Source: Sporolactobacillus shoreicorticis
GTDB taxonomy: Bacteria; Bacillota; Bacilli; Bacillales; Sporolactobacillaceae
Assembly: GCF_024125445.1 (NCBI RefSeq)
Contig: NZ_JAMXWM010000008.1
Coordinates: 62,001 to 126,000 of the forward strand
Direction: 5' to 3'
DNA: 64,000 nucleotides
Shown piece by piece: positions 45,118 to 54,699 of this stretch. Both the position numbers and the translations under genes were made by a program. Every line of letters starts with the position of its first letter. Position 1 is the stretch's first letter. The notes beneath the pieces were generated by a model. That model was not told the origin of the DNA and did not search any database. It was given only the letters and a program-made list of their open reading frames with translations.

Positions 45118-46029
45118 TCATTCATGTCTGTACCATTTGGGAATCGGCGTATGAAAACGGTCGTAGGCCGTCAAGGTTTGCTTCATTTCCCTTTTCATGA
45201 CGCTGATTTGCTGCCCTCCATAGTCGATTGCCCATGGAATTGAACTGATCATATTGGTCGCAATATACAGTGCCATTAATGAAAAAAATGTATCCGGGAC
45301 TTTATTTTCAAAATATCCGTTAATTTGTCCGGTGGCAAATGCGGCGCTTACATTGGCGCACCAGGTGATCCGGTTAAACTCTTCCCATGGATCGCCGTAA
45401 TCCATTCGATCGAAATCGATCACACCGATTTCATGCGTCTTTGAAATCACCATATTCCCGCAATGATAGTCGCCATGCTGAAAGGTCTGCGGCCGATCCT
45501 TTAAAAGTGCTCTGTTGGCTTCGATAACATGGATCATTGACGCCTCATCATCAACTCGAATTCCGCAGGACTTGTAAGCGGCAAGTTTGCGATCAATTTT
45601 ATGATTATAAAGATCAGACCATGCTGGCCGTGTAGCGGGAGCGGCAAGTCTATGAATCTTTCTCATGATTTGTCCCGCAGAATAGCCAAGCTTATATTGT
45701 TCTTCAGGGTTCAGCTTCGGCAAAACAATTGCCGCCTGTTCACCGCCCAGCCAAGTCATGATCGTATAGCATTTTCTTCGTTCATCGCACCAGCCAAAAG
45801 CGACTGGCTTCGTCACGTTGCATGGTAATTTGTTTAACCCGTTTAAAGCTTCGAATTCTTTCTTTCTGCGTTCATAGAGTACCCCTTCAGAAAGACGCAG
45901 CAAATACCTTTGATTTTGTGATTGAAACGTATACTTTTGATCATGCGACCAGCCTGATCGGATCGGTTTCAGCTGCCTCCAGTCCGAAGATCCGGGTATG
46001 CCAAGAAAAGAAGTCCTGTGTTCCCCCAT
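45118..46029 (-). CDS. Aminoglycoside phosphotransferase family kinase
   Basis: A 303-residue APH-fold kinase. The catalytic loop is QHGDYHCGNMVI and the metal motif is VIDFDRMDYGDPWEE, both intact. The family phosphorylates small molecules including antibiotics, choline and sugars; the substrate here is not predictable. It overlaps the upstream GNAT gene by one base, so the two are coupled. Confidence 0.9.
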   Translation of the reverse strand: MGEHRTSFLGIPGSSDWRQLKPIRSGWSHDQKYTFQSQNQRYLLRLSEGVLYERRKKEFEALNGLNKLPCNVTKPVAFGWCDERRKCYTIMTWLGGEQAAIVLPKLNPEEQYKLGYSAGQIMRKIHRLAAPATRPAWSDLYNHKIDRKLAAYKSCGIRVDDEASMIHVIEANRALLKDRPQTFQHGDYHCGNMVISKTHEIGVIDFDRMDYGDPWEEFNRITWCANVSAAFATGQINGYFENKVPDTFFSLMALYIATNMISSIPWAIDYGGQQISVMKREMKQTLTAYDRFHTPIPKWYRHE

Positions 46030-46559
46030 TATTTCTGCCCATCAATGAAAAGTCCCATATGAATTGAATCATAGAACGTGCCGTCAATCAGAAAATCGCG
46101 TTTGATTATACCTTCTTCCTCAAATCCAAAAGAATTGTATAGATTAACGGCACGCGGATTATCCGAACAGACGCGTAGATTAATTTTACGGATCACGCCC
46201 GTTTCTTTGCTCCATTCAATCATTCTAGTAATTAATGCTCGGCCAATGCCTTTGTCCCAGTAATCCTTGCGCACGCAGATCCCGAACTCGCCGGCATGCG
46301 CCGTTCGTTTCTTCGTCCCGCCGTCAAAATTGAGTGTTCCGGCAATTTTTCCGTCATATTCGGCAACCAAATACAGAGCGTTCTCCAGTTTCGCATACTT
46401 CTCAAAAGTCGCTTCTTCTTTTTCAATGGTCAGATGCAGTTCTTCCACAGAACCAAAGGTCAAAAAATCGGATTCATCGGCAATTTGCTTAAGAAAAGCG
46501 AGAATCGGCGCAGCATCGGATTTTCTCGCTTCCCGAATGATTAATTTATTCTCATCCAT
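46029..46559 (-). CDS. GNAT family N-acetyltransferase
   Basis: A 176-residue acetyltransferase. The acetyl-CoA site is FGICVRKDYWDKGIGRALIT and the C-terminal motif is NPRAVNLYNSFGFEEEG. ATG at 46559 follows GAGGAG; an upstream start has no site. It is coupled to the APH-type kinase gene (TAATG overlap). The pairing of an acetyltransferase and a kinase of resistance-type folds is suggestive but not proof of drug modification. Confidence 0.9.
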   Translation of the reverse strand: MDENKLIIREARKSDAAPILAFLKQIADESDFLTFGSVEELHLTIEKEEATFEKYAKLENALYLVAEYDGKIAGTLNFDGGTKKRTAHAGEFGICVRKDYWDKGIGRALITRMIEWSKETGVIRKINLRVCSDNPRAVNLYNSFGFEEEGIIKRDFLIDGTFYDSIHMGLFIDGQK

Positions 46560-46635
46560 ATGGCATCTCCTCTTTTTTTGTCTCAATAACATACCACTAG
46601 CTAAGAAAAAATTCAGTAAATAATCATGAAGAAGC

Positions 46636-46746
46636 GTGAACTACATCGGGATTAAAATCCCGGGCTTCTAGGAACATCTCATACCTGCTTGGAAAATTCA
46701 AGTAGAGGTTAAGACTTTTTTACTAAGACTCGTACTAAGCCGTTAT
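46636..46746 (-). ncRNA. Remnant IS605 right end with omega-RNA-like scaffold
   Basis: Directly after the TnpB stop codon the minus strand has a stem CGGGAT, TAAA loop, ATCCCG and then ATGTAGTTCAC, ending at 46636. This is the usual right-end layout of TnpB elements, where the end of the element forms the scaffold of the guide RNA and the flanking host DNA (here starting GCTTCTTCATG) is the guide. Confidence 0.45.
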
Positions 46747-47170
46747 TTATTTTGTGGCGATTGCCTTATTTAGAACATTTTTCGCTGCGTTGCTATCTCG
46801 ATCATGGCGCGCCACAATCGGGACATGTCCATTCACGGACACTGAGTTCATGTTTCCCATCATCATGTCCGCAATGGAAACAGATTTGTGAGGTCTTATA
46901 CGGATGAACGATCACGAGTTCTTTGCCATACCATGCACATTTGTAGGTGAGCATTCGGCGAATTTCTCCCCATGCTTGGTTGGCAATCGCCCGTGCCAGT
47001 TTATGATTGTGCAACAGGTTTTTGGTTTTCAGATCTTCAATGGCGATCAGATCATAACTTTTCACCAGTTTTGTGGTGATCTGATGCAAATAATTCTGAC
47101 GCTGATTCATCTCAGCAATGAATGGCCGAGTTTTCTCAGGCTGGTCTCCTGTATAAATTAAAAATCCCAT
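46747..47170 (-). pseudogene. tnpB: Truncated IS200/IS605-family TnpB
   Basis: The C-terminal third of TnpB is visible: NQRQNYLHQITTKLV, YDLIAIEDLKTKNLL (RuvC Glu), the zinc finger TSQICFHCGHDDGKHE with REWTCPDCGA, and, in another frame, RHDRDSNAAKNVLNKAI with the last RuvC Asp. The N-terminal two thirds are absent and a frameshift lies in the zinc finger near 46808. It is a dead remnant of a TnpB-type mobile element. Confidence 0.85.
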
Positions 47171-47238
47171 TCCTATTAATCATAGAAAAGAGATTTTCCA
47201 AATGGAGATATAACTCATTAAGGTCTTGAGTGATCACT

Positions 47239-48012
47239 TTAAGTCAGCCGATGAATGGACCATGTAATGCCTGCTGCTGTGCCGCCTAATTGAATCGCTA
47301 TTGACAATCCGTCTGCATCATAGAATAAACCAATGACATCTCCGGCGTTCAACTCGACTTCACCAGTCAAAGTGACAGCACTGCTTCCTAGTATTGCTCT
47401 TAAAGAAAGAATAAATAGAATATCCACATTTAAAATGGGGAAGAATCCACTGATTAAATCTGTTGATATAGGCGCAGTTCTCCTTACAACGAATGCCGGA
47501 TTCGTGTTGGGACCAATGTCTGCGCCGATCGCTGCCATTGTTGAATAATTGATTGTCGCCTTAATTGAATAGACGCCGCTGGCCGGTACTGTGTAATTAC
47601 CTGTCAATTCGTTAAAATTAGCACTGTAAAAATATGGTGAAGCAACAGACCAGTTACTTAGCTGGGAGTCCGTGTTAACGGACAATGAAGGAAGGAAGGC
47701 TGAAAATCCTTCTTCAGCCAAATTAGGTCCTGTTGGGCCGGTGGCTCCCGCATCTCCGGTCGTTCCAGTGGGCCCAGTAGCCCCGGTTGGACCGACCGGG
47801 CCTATTGCTCCCGATTCACCCGTGGCTCCGGTTGCGCCAGTAGCTCCGGTGGACCCAGTAGCTCCCGTAGCCCCTGTGGCTCCGGTTGCTCCGGTTGCAC
47901 CGACCATCCAAGGATAATTGGGAGGGCAATAGATATCTGGACAACAGCGGCAATTTCTTGAATGCCTGTGTCGATATGGATTTTCAAAAAAATCGGATGC
48001 ATCACTCGACAT
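47239..48012 (-). CDS. Collagen-like BclA-type spore surface protein
   Basis: A 257-residue protein. Residues 1-36 are a Cys- and His-rich N-terminus ([17 protein letters not shown]). Residues 38-93 are 18 uninterrupted G-x-y triplets, mostly GAT and GPT, which form a collagen triple helix. Residues 100-257 form a C1q/TNF-like trimer domain with [18 protein letters not shown] and [16 protein letters not shown]. This is the layout of exosporium glycoproteins such as BclA, and Thr in the repeats would carry sugars. It supports a spore-forming host. Confidence 0.88.
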   Translation of the reverse strand: MSSDASDFFENPYRHRHSRNCRCCPDIYCPPNYPWMVGATGATGATGATGATGSTGATGATGATGESGAIGPVGPTGATGPTGTTGDAGATGPTGPNLAEEGFSAFLPSLSVNTDSQLSNWSVASPYFYSANFNELTGNYTVPASGVYSIKATINYSTMAAIGADIGPNTNPAFVVRRTAPISTDLISGFFPILNVDILFILSLRAILGSSAVTLTGEVELNAGDVIGLFYDADGLSIAIQLGGTAAGITWSIHRLT

Positions 48013-48624
48013 TATTTTTACTCCTCTTTTTAAAATATTGTATGTTCTCCGATTTTTTTTGAAAGGAGCATCTAACTAATAAAAAATAAACCTGTTTGAT
48101 CACTGAACTGCCCCAGAAATTAGATAGCAATATCCAACTTTTGGGGACATACATTGCACTCGTTATGTCAAACAGATGATTTCTTCCCTTTTATCATGCA
48201 TATATAAGCCACTTGCTCTATTCGAAGTAAGATGTGTATGCAGTAATCCGTTAAATCTTAGCGCGTATACGTTAAGGTATCATTCTATTCTTACTTCTGA
48301 CCTTGGCAACCATTAAGAAAGAATTGAAAAACATAAATGATTGGTAAAAAATTGGACCGGAAGCCTGATTCGGTCGATTTTTTTTATGTGTTGAGCCTCT
48401 AGTCCCAACGGCAGGGAATTTTATGTCGAATATCGTCGACAAATCACTGATCAGCAAAATCTCCATTCTTTTTTAGGCGTTTCGGCCGTGTTCATCAATT
48501 GATCACATTTTGTATACTAGAAACAAACCAAAAGACTTTCCCCTGTTCTTCCAGAAACACATCCTATTTCTGTGTTCCCTGATCATCCATTCCATTGAAT
48601 TGTTTCTATCCTGAAGGTGATAAA
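48013..48624. other. Intergenic region with IS3-like ends and a terminator
   Basis: About 610 bases with no supported gene. At 48104-48149 two facing IS3-type terminal sequences abut each other. At about 48353-48384 a GACCG/CGGTC hairpin followed by eight T forms a rightward terminator without a recognisable gene before it. Confidence 0.5.
48104..48149. mobile_element. Abutting IS3-family-like terminal repeats
   Basis: TGAACTGCCCCAGAAATTAG and the facing TATCCAACTTTTGGGGACA are imperfect inverted repeats that look like left and right ends of an IS3-type element, with only a few bases between. The transposase is gone. Recognition is from the typical CCCC-AAAA-TT-GGATA end pattern. Confidence 0.4.
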
Positions 48625-50366
48625 ATGAGAGTAAACATGGGCGGCTCCGGTTCCGCAAGTGATACACAAACCTATGATGCTAAAGAACTGATCACAGCCG
48701 CTAAGGCACATGCCAAACATTATCAAACGTTGCGGGATCAATTTCATCGTTTGCGCGCGGCATTCCAGCAAATCGCCGGACTTGGCTCCGATTTTCAAGG
48801 GCATGGAGCCCAAGCAATCAAACAATTTTATACTGCGCAAGTGAATGTCACAGATAGCTGGCTGCGGCTGATTGACAAAAAGATCGCCTATTTTCAAGAT
48901 GTTGCAGGTACGATTGATGACAAGAACCTCGGTGGGGATACACAGGTTCGCGTCCCCTTTTTGAATGAGGACCTGTCCTGGGTTACGCGCGTTCCAAGAA
49001 AATGGTGCGCGAGCGGGATGACATTGCCAAGATTCTCAGCAGTATTTCCGATCTTGTCCCCATCAATGTGTTTTCCAACCATGACGTCGATCAGGAGCTT
49101 GATGCCGCAGATAAAAAACGTGCGAAAATGGTTCTTGATGTTCAAGATCTAGATCAATCCTTGACGAATGAATACCGCCAAATCACTGAAGATTTGCCAA
49201 ACATCAAGGCATTATACGAAGGACTGATCAACGCTACCCGTCAAGGTGCCGATGTTCAACCGATGCATTTCAACGCAACCGCCTATCATGACAGTAAAAT
49301 CTATCAGATTCAAGATAAAATGCGGAAGGAAACCCAGAACTATTTGGCAATCAAAAAGCAGCAGGAACAGACGCGAGTAATGAATACTGAGGCCAGTCTG
49401 CCAACCGATTTTCGTATGCGCCTTTTAAAGGATCAAATGAACCATGGAATGACGCAAGGCTTCATTGATACGGGCAAAGATATCGTCTATGGATTTATTG
49501 ATATGGCTCAAGACCCTAGAAAAGCTGCGACAAACACAATGATCGCACTATGGAATTGGAAGCAAACTTCGGCACTCATTGCCCAAGCAATCCTTAAATC
49601 CTATGACAAAGATATGGTACATGGAGACCCATACACACGGTCAAGGTGGGTTGCCCATGCCCTGGGCACGATAGTCACCGCAATTGTTACTACCAAAGGC
49701 GCCAGCCAAGTGAGCAAAGTGGCTAACCTAGAAAAACTGGGCACATAAGCAAGGAAAGTAGGTACGCTGGCAAAAACAAAAGCAGTTAAGTATGCAAACA
49801 AAGCAGCAGAAAAAATGAACAGACGGAATAACCCATTTCCGCCAAAATTTCAATACGTCGGGGACGTCCCGTATAATACAATTAACTCGTCTGGTTTAAG
49901 AAGCAAACTTTCAAGGATTGCTGAAAGCGCCGGAAAAAGTAACTTTATTGATCATATTAATAACGTCAGGAGTATCATCCAGCAAGCGTCAATTAAAAAA
50001 GTTGATAAGAGTCTTATTAAACAAACAGGAAACAATGTTATGAATCGCAACAAAGTAAAAATTCCGAAAGCAGACTTTCCGCAAAATAAGCCTCAAATGA
50101 GACATATTTTTCGAAATGCTGAAGGTCATTTACCGGATAATCAAACAAGCAGACAATTGTTACAAGATACAGCCAATGATATAAATTGTTATTTAGGCGA
50201 AGATAAATATGGGAATACATGGTATGGAAAGCTGTTATCTGATAAGACGCAAGTGTGGGTTCAAGTGAGAAATGGCATAATTCAAAACGGGGGCGTAAAT
50301 AATCCACCTAGAAAATTCACTACTGGTACTGGTTTTTCTAAGCCATCCAATGTAACGAAAAAATGA
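48625..50366 (+). pseudogene. LXG-domain polymorphic toxin, frameshifted and with internal stop
   Basis: ATG at 48625 follows GAAGGTGAT. Residues 1-115 are the start of an LXG domain (YDAKELITAAKAHAKHYQTL). A one-base loss near 48982 shifts the frame, after which the LXG helices continue (RERDDIAKILSSISDLVPIN and onward). An in-frame TAA occurs at 49746, and the same frame resumes to 50366 with a C-terminal toxin domain containing MRHIFRNAEGHLPDN and GNTWYGKLLSDKTQVWVQ. That tail resembles RNase-like toxin domains of the barnase/EndoU group, but this is uncertain. The full gene would be exported by type VII secretion. Confidence 0.8.
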
Positions 50367-50400
50367 CATTTCAAATACTTAATTATGAGGAGAAATTACT

Positions 50401-50589
50401 ATGAAATTAAATGAAAAAGAAGCACTGAAGGTAATGATAAACTTTTTAGATAATTATTATAATCAAACAAAAGCTGATGATATTGCAGTTTTATTAGGTA
50501 GCCTTACACTTTTAGATGATGGAAAACCTACCGATGTAGCAATGTGGGGAGAATGGCTAGATGCCCTGCATAAAGTAAAAGAAAAATGA
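50401..50589 (+). CDS. Small immunity protein for the LXG toxin
   Basis: A 62-residue acidic protein (NEKEALKVMINFLDNYY, later DVAMWGEWLDALHKV). It starts 34 bases after the toxin gene, behind GAGGAG. Its position right after the toxin domain and its size fit a cognate immunity protein. Its frame is intact while the toxin is broken, as expected if neutralisation of sibling toxins still pays. Confidence 0.72.
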   Translation: MKLNEKEALKVMINFLDNYYNQTKADDIAVLLGSLTLLDDGKPTDVAMWGEWLDALHKVKEK

Positions 50590-51198
50590 ATCGCATAAGA
50601 ATCTTAATAACTAAAACTTGAAAGGGGAAAGCATTCCAGCCTTTTTTGGTTTTAATCTCTCCCCTTTCCCCTAAATGGATACGGGCAGATTAGGAAACTT
50701 GATCACTACATTTTTCTTTGCGAATTACTTTTTTGCTTAGATTTTAATCAACTTTATAAAAAAAGAACTAAAAATAGTATCCTTTGTGCCTAGCATTGAG
50801 TTAACAAAACAAAGATACATGGGAAGGTACTTTCCTTTTTAGAAAAGTAGTCAAGAAAGGGTGTATTCTCTGGAGTTGAACACATTCGAAAACCAACAAA
50901 CCTGCATTCGAATCGGTTTCCCGGATGTCTGTTGACAACGATGGGAAAATTGTCGCTCTATGGTTAAAACCTAAATTCAAATAATTTATCTCTCTTTTTC
51001 TAAGGATGATAAAGAAAACATTGATCAGAACCAAACACTCATTATTATTGAACCGCCTCCTAAAAGGAGGATTTTGTTGTTCAGTTTTTAGGGATCCGTT
51101 CAAAACAAAATGAAACCCTCAAAATTGGACTTTAATTTATCCAGCTTCGAGGGTTCAAATGACTGCGTTTCGTTTTTCACGTCGTAACTTGTTTCTTC
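50590..51198. other. Intergenic region with hairpins, no gene seen
   Basis: About 610 bases. A GGGGAAAG/CTTTCCCC hairpin near 50621-50671 may end the LXG operon. A CCTCCTaaaAGGAGG hairpin lies near 51056. AACCCTC/GAGGGTT near 51116-51156 may end the leftward aldolase gene. Frames here give no recognisable product. Confidence 0.5.
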
Positions 51199-52233
51199 TT
51201 ATTTGGTAACTTTCTCTTTCAGGCTAGCAGTGAAAGCATCGACCGCTTCTTCCTTGGTCGCCCAAGATGTGACAAGACGAGCGGCAGAATGATGATCATC
51301 AACCTTTTCCCAATCAAAAAATTGAAAATTCCGGTGAAGTACGCTGAGCAATTCATCAGGCAAAATCGGAAAAATTTGATTGGAAATCGGCGGTGTCAAG
51401 AATTCATAGCCGGCGGCTTTAATCGTTTCGGCGAGCTTCAGCGCCATCGCATTGGCATGAGCGGCGAGATCAAAGAACAGGTTGTCCCGAAATAATTCGA
51501 GAAACTGAATCCCGGTTACTCTTCCCTTCGCAAGCATGGCGCCACGCTGCTTCATCATATATCGAAAATCTGCTTTAAGCACATCATTACAGATGACGAG
51601 CGCTTCGCCAAGCAGCGCGCCGTTTTTTGTACCACCTACATAAAACGCGTCAACTAATTTTGGCAGATCGCTGAGTTCAAGATCGTTTGCCTTCGAAGTG
51701 AGTGCCGATCCAAGGCGCGCCCCATCCAAATAAAGAAGAAGCTGCTGGCTTTTGCAAAACGCGCTGATCGCTTCCAATTCGCCTTTCGTATATACAGCCC
51801 CATTTTCGGTCGTATCGGATAGGTACACCAATTTCGGCTTAACCATATGCTCATCGGGATGCGCGTCGATCATCGATTGAATCCCTTCAGGAGTCAGTTT
51901 ACCGTCTTTTGCGCATGGAACCGCCAGAACTTTATGCCCAGTCGCTTCAATCGCACCCGTTTCATGGACATTGATGTGTCCGGTTGCAGCGGCAACAGCC
52001 GCCTCGTATGGACGCAAGAATGCGGCAATTGCTGCCATATTGGTCTGCGTGCCGCCGGTTAGAAAATGAACGGCAGCGTCTGCACTGTTCATTCGTTCCT
52101 TAAGCAATTCGGCAGCTTTCAACGAATACTGATCTTCACCGTAGCCCTCTTCCTGAACAAGATTCGTTTCTAGCAGTGCGTTCAGGATCTGCGGATGCGC
52201 GCCCTCACTATAATCGTTTTTAAAGCTGTACAT
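51199..52233 (-). CDS. ltaE: Low-specificity L-threonine aldolase
   Basis: A 344-residue PLP enzyme of the beta-eliminating lyase family that cleaves L-threonine to glycine and acetaldehyde. Seen motifs: FLTGGTQTNMAAI, the His stacking on PLP in HINVHETGAIE, LYLDGARLGSAL with the PLP Asp, and the Schiff-base Lys in YVGGTKNGALLG. Length is usual. The neighbouring flavin reductase gene at 52319 is in the same direction but 85 bases away. Confidence 0.92.
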   Translation of the reverse strand: MYSFKNDYSEGAHPQILNALLETNLVQEEGYGEDQYSLKAAELLKERMNSADAAVHFLTGGTQTNMAAIAAFLRPYEAAVAAATGHINVHETGAIEATGHKVLAVPCAKDGKLTPEGIQSMIDAHPDEHMVKPKLVYLSDTTENGAVYTKGELEAISAFCKSQQLLLYLDGARLGSALTSKANDLELSDLPKLVDAFYVGGTKNGALLGEALVICNDVLKADFRYMMKQRGAMLAKGRVTGIQFLELFRDNLFFDLAAHANAMALKLAETIKAAGYEFLTPPISNQIFPILPDELLSVLHRNFQFFDWEKVDDHHSAARLVTSWATKEEAVDAFTASLKEKVTK

Positions 52234-52318
52234 TGCAATGAATCACCTCAGCTGTCTAATTTTTCAACTTATTAATTGGACTATAGCACAGTCGCGCGAG
52301 CAGCGGAACCCATTTCCA

Positions 52319-52795
52319 CTAACCGCCATAATAAAAACCGGTTTCCTTCATTGTGAGCGGATCACCTTCACGATGAACACCGGCGTTGATTACTTCGCCG
52401 ACATAAATAAAATGGTCGCCGATTTCCAGACGATCAATGACCTTACATTCAAAAAAGCTCAACGCATCTTTGAAAATCGGACAGCCGGTCTCTTCCGTAG
52501 TAAACGCATAACCGGCGAGCATGTCTCCGTCAACTTCGAGCGGACGAAAGAAAGCAGTGACCATATCTTTTTGTCCGCTTTCCAATAAATTAACACTGAA
52601 CACACCGCTTGAGGCAATTTGCTTTTGAGAACGTGTCCCCGCCTTTGCCGCCAAGGTTACAAACGGCGGTTCAAACGATGTCTGCGTCAGAAAGTTTCCA
52701 GCAAACGCGTTCACGCCGCTTTCATCTTTTGTTCCAATGAGGTATAAACCATAAGTGATACCGCGAAGTGCTGTTTTTTTCGCTTTCGGATCCAT
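52319..52795 (-). CDS. Flavin reductase-like FMN-binding protein
   Basis: A 158-residue protein with the FMN-binding split-barrel pattern: GLYLIGTKDESGVNAFAGNF, then ATS-like QTSFEPPFVTLAA, and VNLLESGQKDMVTAFF. A C-terminal HFIYVGEVINAGVHREGDPL completes the domain. It would reduce FMN or another acceptor with NAD(P)H. Redox partner unknown. Confidence 0.88.
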   Translation of the reverse strand: MDPKAKKTALRGITYGLYLIGTKDESGVNAFAGNFLTQTSFEPPFVTLAAKAGTRSQKQIASSGVFSVNLLESGQKDMVTAFFRPLEVDGDMLAGYAFTTEETGCPIFKDALSFFECKVIDRLEIGDHFIYVGEVINAGVHREGDPLTMKETGFYYGG

Positions 52796-52839
52796 TTTTC
52801 ATGCTTCCTCTCTCAGTTCACATATTTGCCATATATTCA

Positions 52840-53014
52840 TTATAGGACAAATTTATAAAAAGTAGTTATCTGTTGAACACGAGTAACCAATTGGATTTTA
52901 CCGTTTCTTATCTTCTCGCTTTTCCCTTTTGAATCCATATACGTTAAGATAATAGCTACTGCAATGCCCAAAGCAACCCACGGAAATGCAGCATTAAAAA
53001 GTCCCCCACCCCAT
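52840..53014 (-). pseudogene. Possible frameshifted small membrane protein
   Basis: AGAAGGAGG and ATG (53014) open a frame that stops after seven codons at a G5 run. One base fewer there would give MGWG joined to LFNAAFPWVALGIAVAIILT and a basic tail of about 28 residues. The helix and the strong ribosome binding site suggest a small membrane protein with a frameshift. No homologue known. Confidence 0.35.
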
Positions 53015-53065
53015 TTGCCTCCTTCTGATCTATCACATCGATTTCACTTTACCTCTTAATACGAA

Positions 53066-53614
53066 CTATTCACGTATGATCCTTTCTGATTCCAACCGTT
53101 TTATTTTTCTGGATAAATCAATGCTGAGCCAAGCAAACACCCCTGTGAGTATAAAGAGCAGGACACACCCCGACAAATTAATCCATTTAATACGCGGAAC
53201 ATTAAGATTAATACCAATCATTAAATTGAAAACAGCCACTGCAAATTCAGCAAACATCAACGCGATCCATATGCCCATCACTCTTTTGTAGTGAGCTATT
53301 TTTGAATCAATGCCTGAATATAAGTTAAAAGGACCGTCTTTCACTGGTTTTCTTAAATAGACCCAATTCATACTTGTGGTCACACATGTGATGCCGGTCT
53401 CCTCAAGAAATTGAAGATACTCCCTACTTTTCAGATGCTTGGGACTGTTTTTCAATAATTCGATTCGATAGAGATACTCGCCTTTGGAACATGATTTAAA
53501 TACGTATCTTCCTAAGGAAAAGTAAATAAGCGCCCAGCCCTTTTGTGCCATTTTATTCAGCCATTATTCCTCTTTTTCATAACTGAAAAGCCATTTATAA
53601 ACGATCTTTTTCAT
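53066..53614 (-). pseudogene. DUF2812 protein copy with in-frame stop
   Basis: From ATG 53614 the frame reads KKIVYKWLFSYEKEE, then TAA at 53576, then WLNKMAQKGWALIYF and on to a normal end with two membrane helices. The intact neighbour at 53786 has EEEWLNQMAAH in the same place, so a codon has become a stop. This is the damaged copy of a tandem duplication. A protein started at the internal ATG would lack the conserved N-terminus. Confidence 0.8.
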
Positions 53615-53785
53615 CCGGATCACCCCATGCTATTTTTTCTCCATTTGTAAGCAGCTCCCTTAATCGATCCAATTCTGTCCGAACGGCTTCTCTGCCGAAC
53701 TTTGTAATTACATACTCTTTTTTTCGTGATGACGCGCTTGTGGGATGCGGCCCGATCCACTCTTTTTGAAGAAGTGTGTTGATCT
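53595..53785 (-). pseudogene. PadR C-terminal fragment from tandem duplication
   Basis: Reads INTLLQKEWIGPHPTSASSR, then KKEYVITKFGREAVRTELDR, then LRELLTNGEKIAWGDPDE. This matches the last 60 residues of the intact PadR gene at 54336. The winged helix start is absent, and the fragment begins exactly at the stop of the intact DUF2812 gene, marking the duplication junction. Confidence 0.85.
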
Positions 53786-54343
53786 TTATTCGTGAACCAG
53801 GTGTTCGTCTTCCAATTGCTTTATTTTTCGCTCCAACCGGCGATTATACAGAAACAGCATGCCGCCCCCAATCAAAAGCAGTACACCGACAGCAAAATTT
53901 ATCCATCCCGATAAGCGGGTTTCATAGAGAAGATCCGTTAAGCCAATATAGAAATTAATCCCTGCAGCTGCAAGTTCAGCCAAAATAATGGCATACCACA
54001 TATTTTTTATCCGCCGATAATGCGCGATTCTCGAATCAAGATCCGTATAGAGTTGAAACGGTCCGCGATCTGCTGGCTTCCGCAAATAGACCCAATTCAT
54101 GTAAAAAGCAATTGGCATAATACCTGTTTCCTTTAAAAGCTGCAGGTACTCCCCACTTTTGCGATCCTTTTTACTTTTTTCCAGAAGCTCAATCCGATAG
54201 ATGTATTCACCCGACTGGCACGGTTCAAATTCATAGCGCGCCCAAAAGTAGCGGGTCAGTGCCCATCGGTGAGCCGCCATCTGATTCAGCCACTCCTCCT
54301 CACGTTCATAATCCCAGAACATTCGATAGACAACTTTATTCAT
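53786..54343 (-). CDS. DUF2812 membrane protein
   Basis: A 185-residue protein: an N-terminal soluble domain (YRMFWDYEREEEWLNQMAAH, and FEPCQSGEYIYRIELLEKS) and two C-terminal helices, then a charged coiled end. DUF2812 proteins are regularly encoded next to PadR regulators, as here, where the start lies 8 bases inside the padR end. Function unknown; PadR control suggests response to envelope or drug stress. Confidence 0.85.
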   Translation of the reverse strand: MNKVVYRMFWDYEREEEWLNQMAAHRWALTRYFWARYEFEPCQSGEYIYRIELLEKSKKDRKSGEYLQLLKETGIMPIAFYMNWVYLRKPADRGPFQLYTDLDSRIAHYRRIKNMWYAIILAELAAAGINFYIGLTDLLYETRLSGWINFAVGVLLLIGGGMLFLYNRRLERKIKQLEDEHLVHE

Positions 54344-54668
54344 CCGGATCACCCCATGCTATTTTTGCTCCATTTGTGAGCAGCTCCCTTAATCGATCCA
54401 ATTCTGTCCGAACGGCTTCTCTGCCGTGCCCTGTAATCACATACTCTTTTTTCCGTGATGATTTGCTTGTGGGATGCGGCTCGATCCACTCCTTTTGGAG
54501 GAGTGTGTTGATCGCGCCGTAGAGTGTTCCCGCACCTAGATCAACACGTTCCGAACTCATCTCTTTCACCTTTTGCATGATTCCATAGCCATGCAGTGGT
54601 TTATAGAGGGATAACAGAATATAAAAGACGGCTTCCGTCAACGCACCTCGTTCATTACTTTCCGACAA
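54336..54668 (-). CDS. PadR family regulator of the DUF2812 operon
   Basis: A 110-residue regulator starting at TTG 54668, 8 bases after AAGGAGG. The helix-turn-helix includes EAVFYILLSLYKPLHGYGIM, with LGAGTLYGAINTLLQKEWIE and the wing SRKKEYVITGHGRE. Two matching palindromes overlap its promoter, so it most likely represses itself and the DUF2812 gene. Confidence 0.9.
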   Translation of the reverse strand: MSESNERGALTEAVFYILLSLYKPLHGYGIMQKVKEMSSERVDLGAGTLYGAINTLLQKEWIEPHPTSKSSRKKEYVITGHGREAVRTELDRLRELLTNGAKIAWGDPDE

Positions 54669-54699
54669 TGGAAGCACCTCCTTTATATCGTATTCAGAT

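Noticed and set aside
46904-47161. Rightward 85-codon frame over the TnpB remnant
   Set aside because: Antisense to recognisable TnpB coding sequence; no independent evidence.
47672-47917. Rightward proline-rich frame
   Set aside because: It is the exact antisense of the Gly-x-Thr collagen repeats; the proline pattern is a by-product of the repeat.
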